From Lumbricus terrestris (lineage: Eukaryota > Annelida > Clitellata > Crassiclitellata > Lumbricidae), in NCBI GenBank assembly GCA_949752735.1, contig OX457037.1, forward strand, positions 69,409,829 to 69,473,828: a stretch of DNA of 64,000 bases, given 5' to 3'. Both the position numbers and the translations under genes were made by a program. Below, piece by piece: positions 57,801-64,000 of the stretch (position 1 is the stretch's first letter; each line of letters starts with the position of its first letter). The notes beneath the pieces are model-generated. The model ran no database searches, was not told the DNA's origin, and was given only the letters and a program-made list of their open reading frames with translations.

Positions 57801-60714
57801 ATAAATTCATGATTATGATAGGTCAATGTTCGGTATTTAAGTTTACCTGCTAGATGAGATAATCTGTCAATGGAGGGAAGAATGGGAGGTGATCTGGTCT
57901 GCAGATAGAAGATGACGATCATTGTGAGGGCGTAGTTGGTCAGTTGGGGCCCGGCACTCATCTGGCCAGCCAGTCCTCGCACCCTGGCCCACTGACGGAT
58001 GGAGAAGAGGAGAGGACGAATACGAGAATCAACGCTCAACAGAAACTGAATCAGAGATGTGTTGCGCAACGCCAATCTACAAGACAATAGATAACAGACA
58101 ATTTAGATAACAGACAATAGATAATTTTAAGACAATATTTGAGAACAGCAACAAGTTCTATATTGATAATAAACTTCATTTAATTTCAAACACATCGCAA
58201 TATGATTACAATTCACAGTAGGCCTCTCAAGGATGATTACAATTTATTACAGGAGTCGAATTCAAATATTTTGGCAAGACTTACCTAGCATATCACTGCT
58301 CATTTTTCCATTGCCGTCTGCCAAATATAAGACAGTGCTGTGTTTCCTATCACATATACCTTCCTCACTCTACTCTATAATGAGATTGTTTATTAGAAAC
58401 AAGTCGTAAACCTTCAGGTGCAAATTACCGTGATAAATGCACCGATGAAAGGTGAACTGTGTAGTATGCTGTTGATCCAAGTGGTACACTAGATACATGA
58501 TGTTGCAGTGACCACTATCAAAAAACTCCATTGAGGTGGCAATGACCAAACAATAAGTAGCTTCACTAGCTAAAGATATTTTATATATTCACATTTTGAT
58601 CTGGATAAAAAAATGTGAATATATAAAATATTTATAGCTAGTCAAGCTACTTATTGTTTGGTCATTGCATCTATGTGATGTCTCAACTGTTTTTTGCACT
58701 TAAATGAATATACGTCATACATACAAGATAAAAATTATCATAAGAGTAAACTTACATGCTATCCGCATGTACAAGATAAAAATTATCATAAGAGTAAACT
58801 TAAATGCTATCCGCATGTACAAGATAAAATTATCATAAGAGTAAACTTACATGCTATCCGCATGTACAAGATAAAATTATCATAAGAGTAAACTTACATA
58901 CTATCCGCATGTACAAGATAAAAATTATCATAAGAGTAAACTCACATGCTATCCGCATGTACAAGATAAAAATTATCATAAGAGTAAACTCACATGCTAT
59001 CCGCATGTACAAGATAAAAATTATCATAAGAGTAAACTTACATGCTATCCGCATGTACAAGATAAAAATTATCATAAGAGTAAACTCACATGCTATCCGC
59101 ATGTACAAGATAAAAATTATCATAAGAGTAAACTCACATGCTATCCGCTGAGTACATTTTCTCTATTTTAGGCAACTTTTAATAACGAAAGTTAAACCGA
59201 AGCGCCACCTGTTGTTGATGCTGAGATCACATTTCAATGACGTTGACAGATGAAGAAACTTGACGACAGGACATCGAGCGTTTGTCACGCGAACGATCTG
59301 AGCGTAGACGTTCTTTCTTGCACGAAGCAGAGTCGAGATCTTCTTGATTGCGTCCTGCGTTGGCTTTGGGCAACGCACGACGAATGATTTGCGTTTCTCC
59401 TTTCTAGTAACACTAGTATCCGCGTCTGTATCATTGTCATGCGTGACAGAGTCATTGTTCTCGGATGTGGCTGAAGTATCATTTTCACATGTCAGAGAGT
59501 CGTCACATGTTGATGAATTATTGATTGTAGGCGCTGTGGAATCATGTGGTGCTTGAATGTTGTGATGACCAGATTCAGAGTCCACCTGTAAAGAATCAAA
59601 TAGCTATAATTGTAGACGTAAATCTTGTAATCTGAATATAACTGAGTGGCGCTTTATAATGTTCGATTACCCTCCAGAAGGTCAACTCAGCCTTCCATTC
59701 AACCGATGGTGCTAGTAAAATGAAAAGCAGTGAGATGTCACGACGTTTTGCATGGCTGCCAGACAGTTTTATCAACTCCTGTAGTAACTTGCTATCATCT
59801 GTTAATACTATAATTATTGTAATCATTCTTCGAAGTGTCAGTTTAAAATTAAATTAAGATTATTACTAAAATTACATTTTAGTTTTTAAAAGTTCTGTTG
59901 TTCCTGTGTCTAAACTCTAAAGCACAAGGTATCAGCCAATAATGCCAAAGATCAAGCCGTAATCAGGTCAACATCCAAATGATCAGTCTGCAAGCAATAA
60001 TTATTATACTAAATCTCTGAAAAGTTGAAGAAACAGAAACCAATGACAGTCAACCATGCGTTGGTCAATTCATCAAAGCGCTAGATACCAAATCTATTGA
60101 GTGGATATTATAACCTATCAAGTTGCTTACATATACATTTTAACATCAACAACATGACGGATGGGTGCCAGCTCATGGCTGCCACAACTTTACTACATTA
60201 TTATTATGAAACTTTATTATTACTTCTGTGCTTTACATCTCTGACATGAAACCTGGTTTATTTTGAAATTAAACTAATATACTACTATATACACTTCACT
60301 CTGTTGCAAAGAAGAATTTGGTCGATCCTAACTTCCACTTTGCACTCATCATTTGAGCAGGACTTCGGAATTTGTTCATTACCAGGTCAAGGGTCAAACA
60401 GCAGGAAATAAGCACCTTCCCAATTCATCATTTGCTACACGGGACCATAATTTTACTTCCGTCCATCCAAACAAAGGGAAACTTATTCCATGCAAGTACT
60501 TTCTCTTAGTGCAGAAATACGATAAGAGTTCTGCATTGTTAAGTTACACAACAATTTATGGGAGTCTTTCAGAGCATTGCTACAAGCGTCACCTTGGATG
60601 AAGTGGAAAGACGACTGGATGATTCTTCCAATTTGAGGTCGAGAAAGATGTCAAGGTCACAGCCTTTGATTCCAAGGCCATTTACAGATGAACCAAACAT
60701 ATGAATCTGAGAGT
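53586..60714 (-). CDS. TUT1: TUT1, U6 snRNA terminal uridylyltransferase / Star-PAP (5' partial)
   Basis: Five - strand exons in transcript order: 60714-60593, 59585-59209, 58076-57847, 55651-55392, 54836-53586. Phases are consistent and give about 745 residues plus stop. The nucleotidyltransferase motif FGSS...GCDLDIFLDL provides the first two catalytic aspartates; CDLSINNR provides the third. The PAP-associated domain follows (RPLLFSIRQWARVRGL, LTNYALTMIVIFYLQ, DDWNCSF). Next comes the conserved LQELLCGFFEFYARLDF and LREGKSVEF, then QDPFVLNHNIASNV. A long acidic low-complexity region and a conserved C-terminal KIRRQQ domain complete it. TUT1 adds uridines to U6 snRNA and polyadenylates selected mRNAs in the nucleus. 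Human TUT1 is 874 residues; the missing part is the N-terminal zinc finger and RRM, off the right edge. Confidence 0.92.
55392..55651 (-). CDS. TUT1: TUT1 exon: PAP-associated domain
   Basis: Acceptor gtcttacag, donor gttcgt, phase 1 to 0. Encodes IIDDWNCSFSSDLAKLQP, an acidic spacer, then KPLQELLCGFFEFYARLDFS and LREGKSVEF. The splice gives F-R then I-S-P-L, matching the L-R-L-G-P-L of the human protein. Confidence 0.92.
55985..57574. mobile_element. foldback element 3, 1590 bp
   Basis: TSD GGAATGAA (55977-55984, 57575-57582). Left arm at 55990-56145 of GGACAAAATGTCCC units; right arm at 57393-57572 of the inverse. A third block at 56330-56405 (GTCCGGGGA, TGTCCAGGGGAAATGTCC) is a decayed array. 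The centre 56470-57370 is not recognised. In a TUT1 intron. Confidence 0.88.
57583..57815 (+). pseudogene. LINE 3' fragment
   Basis: The + strand reads FFAMAGPSLWNKKPSNLRNE, an RT C-terminal motif, then a diverged tail GAGTTTCTCTTGAATTGGCA, CTATATAAATTCATGATTAT. Same family as 45160-45325. Confidence 0.75.
57847..58076 (-). CDS. TUT1: TUT1 exon: central domain
   Basis: Acceptor cttgtag, donor gtaaac, phase 2 to 1. Encodes LALRNTSLIQFLL, SRIRPLLFSIRQWARVRGL and QLTNYALTMIVIFYLQTRSP, typical of the TUT/PAP central domain. Confidence 0.92.
58539..58668. repeat. 130-bp near-perfect inverted repeat
   Basis: GCAATGACCAAACAATAAGT at 58539 pairs with ACTTATTGTTTGGTCATTGC ending 58668. Arms are about 57 nt around a short loop (GATCTGGATAAA). 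It could be a small MITE or a transcribed hairpin in a TUT1 intron. Confidence 0.85.
58722..59150. repeat. 48-bp minisatellite, about nine copies
   Basis: Unit contains ATGTACAAGATAAAAATTAT, CATAAGAGTAAACTCACATG, CTATCCGC. Because 48 is a multiple of three it makes long open frames on both strands, which are not genes. In a TUT1 intron, ending 59 bp from an exon. Confidence 0.95.
59209..59585 (-). CDS. TUT1: TUT1 exon: acidic insert and third catalytic aspartate
   Basis: Acceptor ctttacag, donor gtggcg, phase 0 to 2. About 65 residues are Asp/Ser/Thr-rich, equivalent to the proline-rich insert that splits the catalytic domain of vertebrate TUT1. VTNARCPVVKFLH and LKCDLSINNR follow. Confidence 0.9.
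59586..60592. other. TUT1 intron
   Basis: AT-rich intron between the catalytic exon and the acidic-insert exon. An 82-codon + strand frame (60353-60601) has no recognisable product. No repeat ends were seen. Confidence 0.6.
60593..60714 (-). CDS. TUT1: TUT1 exon: nucleotidyltransferase catalytic motif
   Basis: Acceptor ctttgtag, donor gtgacg, phase 1 to 0. Encodes QIHMFGSSVNGLGIKGCDLD and IFLDL, the hG[GS]...DhDh motif of polymerase-beta-like nucleotidyltransferases, then a serine-rich tail. Confidence 0.9.
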
Positions 60715-60904
60715 CTACAAAGAACAACAAACATGATGCCAGATATATACGAATATCTTGGCTCTTGCCAGTAAATAATATCTGTCCACTGTAAACATTT
60801 TGTGTAGTCTTTGAAGGTTCCTAAATTGCACTCTATAAAAGCAAAAATACATACATACATACATACATACCAGGTCATACCTACAAAGTCCTACATATAT
60901 ACTA

Positions 60905-63196
60905 GGGTGTCCCACGATTGCACAGGAAAAATATTTTTCTTGAAACTTGAAATGCAGTCCCTCCAAAAAGTTTCCTTATGGTCCTATGATAGTACCTGCC
61001 AAATTTCTGGACATTTTGAAAATATTTAGAGGCCGCTCAAAGCTCACATATAATATGTGTAAGTTGTCACAAATTATACGTGCGACATATAGGCCTATGA
61101 GTTTGAAATTTTCGGAGGTCCACACTTTGATCCCACTAGCGTGCTTATGTATTGCTTAATAACCTTATATTGCTCTGAAATACTAAAATCTACAAATATG
61201 CAACCTTATTGTATTTGCGAATGAGGTTTTTCAAGCATAAGGACGACAGTTAAGCTCTCGAGCAAACGAATGATGTAAATGTCGTGCACTAGGATTGCAG
61301 GTCGCTACCTCCACATGGCAATCATCAGTGGAGTAGAAATGAATAAGGTTAACAGATTGTCAGTCTGATTTTTCTCTAGTTGGTGGAAGTAGCCTACAAA
61401 CATGTTGGTGTGCTAAAGTTGACCTCTGGACCAGGACAGGAATCAACGGTTGCAGTTTGAACCTTTTGAAGTCGTGAAAGTGTGATGCATTAGGCCTAAT
61501 TATTGGCAAATGCTTTGAGACAACGGCTTTCAATAACTGCATATTAAATAGAGTTTGCAATGCCTTGCACCCTTCTACATCAGCCATCAGTCGTAACATC
61601 TTGCTAACATCACAGAAATCTTTTAAGTCCAGTTGCCTGGTGCATTCTTTGTGTCCTTGGTAAAAATTTGTCCATCAATGGTCTGTAATTAAGCTCTGCA
61701 AGCCATTTAAAGATGAATGCTCCAATCTGGTTCACCATCAACCAAACCCTCGACCAATGCTACTGCAGTCTGCATCTAACAAATCATAAGAATTCATTAC
61801 TGAACAGCTTTAGCGTGGCCATACTCGAAATATGACTATCAAGAATTTTCAAAACTCTTGGTATTCATGGTTGGATTGAACAATTCGGTAGCATTTCGCA
61901 AGCCTGTTGCCATCACAGAGCAAGTTGGATGGGTAAGGCAATATAGATCTAATTGCTTTATGATGGAAACGAATCACATATACAGTTGACGACCGTGAAT
62001 TACAGGGCATCCAACCCAAACAAGTCTCAGATTTGTGATTGACATCTACAGTCAGGCGGTGTTCTCATGTAGAGTCACTGCTCTCTTTGAATTAATCCAT
62101 AGCTTTATAATTCTGGCAATGCTGCTCTAGATGACAAGTCTGAAAATGATGCAACATCATTCTTGGTATACCAGCACCTAAGATATAAGAGATAGCAATT
62201 CTCTCTGTTCTTTCAGTGAGTTCTCATTAATGTGGAATAACGGGGTTATCTCTTCCTAAAAGTTTTTCCCAAACCATGCTGCGTTCAAATATAGTTTTCT
62301 CGATCTTTCGGTGAAAGAGTGGCGAGATAGCCAATCGTATAAGACCACGTGTGATTTTTCATAACGTTGGTCTGTGTAAATGACTGTGCTGAACAAACAT
62401 GACGCAGCTTTGATACAGAATTTCAGCTCAACGATAACGAAGAACGTAGATCGGAGACAATTTCTCGTACAGGTTGTCGAAAAACACAGGCACATGTTTT
62501 CTAACCACAATTGTGACAATCTTGTTGACATGTGTAAATGTAGAACGTAGAACTGAAGAACAATTTGAGTGCAGTGATGTAGAATCAGCAGATCAGTATG
62601 AGAATAGTAAAAAAAATAACGGTCCAGACGTTGATTTGTTGTGTAGCTGCATGGGGTGTGCAATTAAAACTTTACTGTGTGGTCCTAGGACAAATAGGGG
62701 TTGAACCTCACAGCCCCCTCAGAATTTCTTACTATGAAGCAGATGAAGGTATGGAGGAGCTAAAACCACGACTTGTTACATTATCAAGAGTTTGTAATGA
62801 CTACTCCCAATGATTAGTTGTGTGTGCACTGATATTGTGTCCAAAGTTCAAAAATCTCAAATTTTTCTCGATTTTGCATTTTTTGAGCATAAGACTATGC
62901 CCAAAATATCCATTGTATCCAATAAAGTTAAATACCTGTTAATTCTACCATTCACGAGCTTTCCAAGGGTAGTAAATTTGTTATAATAGGATCAACGATT
63001 GGGATATAAAGGCATTTAGAAGTTGGACACATCAGGCGCAAATTATGCCAATATGGGTTAAATTTGGGCGGCTTGAGCCACCCCTAAATATTTTTTTAGT
63101 GTCATAAAACTTTACAGGTGTTATTATGGGACCATATGGAAACTTTTTAGGGGGACTGCATTTCAAGTTTCTAGAAAAATATTTCTTGGGACACCC
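60905..63196. mobile_element. TA-flanked element, copy 2, 2292 bp
   Basis: Same orientation and ends as 34911-37139 (GGGTGTCCCACGATTG / GGGACACCC, TA flanks). The - strand frame 61360-61599 (VEGCKALQTLFNMQLLKAVV) may be a transposase scrap. Upstream of the TUT1 catalytic exon. Confidence 0.85.
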
Positions 63197-63387
63197 TAAT
63201 AAATACATACCTAATGTGCAAACACACACACATACATTCCTCGTACATACACTTATGCCTCCATAAGGATTTTTACAGAACACCACAGTGTAACTTCTAA
63301 AATTCGATTATTTACTGCGTCCATCATGTTTATGATATATTTTCCTTTCTTCTAGTGAAGATTTCACTGACTACCAAACATAATATG

Positions 63388-63575
63388 TGGGGCGCGGTGG
63401 TGTAGTGGGTATGTTCGTTGCCTTGCAGCCGGAGGGTTGTAGGTTCGAATCCATCTCAAGTCGCCGCGCAGGGAGCTCGGGCAAGTCCATCACTCACAAT
63501 TGCTCAGCGCTTTGGCTTGAAACTTCGATGCAGTGTCGGGAGCGCCTCTGAGTAGAAGCTTGAAGGGGCGCTATA
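63388..63575 (+). mobile_element. tRNA-derived SINE, most complete copy
   Basis: GGCGCGGTGGTGTAGTGGGT (A-box), GTAGGTTCGAATCCATCTC (B-box), body GGGCAAGTCCATCACTCACA, ATTGCTCAG, and a 3' tail GGAGCGCCTCTGAGTAGAAG, CTTGAAGGGGCGCTATA shared with the CR1/L2-like LINE. A partial copy of the body follows at 63655-63695. Confidence 0.9.
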
Positions 63576-64000
63576 ACAAGTGCACATACAAACAAAGATA
63601 TACCAGGTAAACAAATAATATGGAGGGTTCATACTGGTCCAAGGCAGTTACCATGCAGGAACCCTGAGCAAGTCCTTCACTTACAATTGCTCTGTAATAT
63701 AATTGCAAGGCGTCTGTTTGTGCACTTCTGCACTTTGTAAGAGGAGCAATATCAAATTGTACCGTATGGCAATGTATAAATTGCACATTTGATGAAGATA
63801 ATGCGTTAAATAAAAATTGAGTGATAATTGGGGTGTGAACATGTGATACTGAAAGGGTCCATTGCCATGCTTAATTAGGCAACAGTCTTTTAACGCACAG
63901 TACAAGCTGCAACAGATATCATGAGTTTACGTTTAGTAGATAATGCTGCACACTCAAAAATTTATAACAGGCAGTGGTCAGAATTTGTTTAGTACAAGAT

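Noticed and set aside
58694..59151. Possible CRISPR-like array
   Set aside because: The 48-bp units are contiguous with no unique spacers, and the setting is an animal intron.
63388..63470. tRNA gene
   Set aside because: A and B boxes are present, but the body and 3' tail match other SINE copies and there is no cloverleaf.

Overview
The window is animal nuclear DNA: split genes with GT-AG introns, several superfamilies of DNA transposon, non-LTR retrotransposons, tRNA-derived SINEs and long microsatellites. The palindrome TAGGCCTA recurs throughout. Together with the repeat types this suggests a marine invertebrate, most likely a deuterostome such as an echinoderm or hemichordate; that is inference, because no lineage-defining gene is present.

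Three protein-coding genes are recognisable. (1) An ABCA-type lipid transporter, closest in my recall to ABCA3, occupies 397-37794 on the + strand. Sixteen exons were located. They sum to 4278 nt with every intron phase compatible, giving 1425 residues plus stop; only the N-terminal few hundred residues lie off the left edge. Both nucleotide-binding domains are intact. (2) A tetratricopeptide-repeat (TPR) protein with two hydrophobic segments lies on the + strand at 45851-50026 in six exons; its 5' end was not found. (3) TUT1 (Star-PAP / U6 snRNA terminal uridylyltransferase) lies on the - strand at 53586-60714. Five exons cover the catalytic core through to the stop; the N-terminal zinc-finger/RRM exons are off the right edge. 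Genes 2 and 3 converge. Two - strand segments between them (50347-50573 and 51143-51281) may be the 3' end of an unrecognised gene.

Introns and spacers are packed with transposons, many readable to the base because target-site duplications (TSDs) are intact. They include at least ten hAT-like insertions with 8-bp TSDs, several nested in one another or in LINEs. Three foldback elements are built from GGACAAAATG units. One family inserts with a CCGG duplication, and removing it exactly restores the host LINE reading frame. There is a TTAA-flanked piggyBac-like element, a TAA-flanked PIF/Harbinger-like element, and a pair of 2.2-2.3 kb TA-flanked elements. CR1/L2-like LINEs share their 3' tail with tRNA-derived SINEs, so the SINEs are probably mobilised by that LINE. 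An RTE-like LINE and repeated fragments of a third RT-associated ORF are also present.

The most unusual observations are the CCGG-target family, the foldback family, relics of ABCA exons duplicated into neighbouring introns, and a 68-nt ABCA exon recovered by intron-phase logic. I found no prokaryotic-type operon, CRISPR array or self-contained novel multi-gene system.
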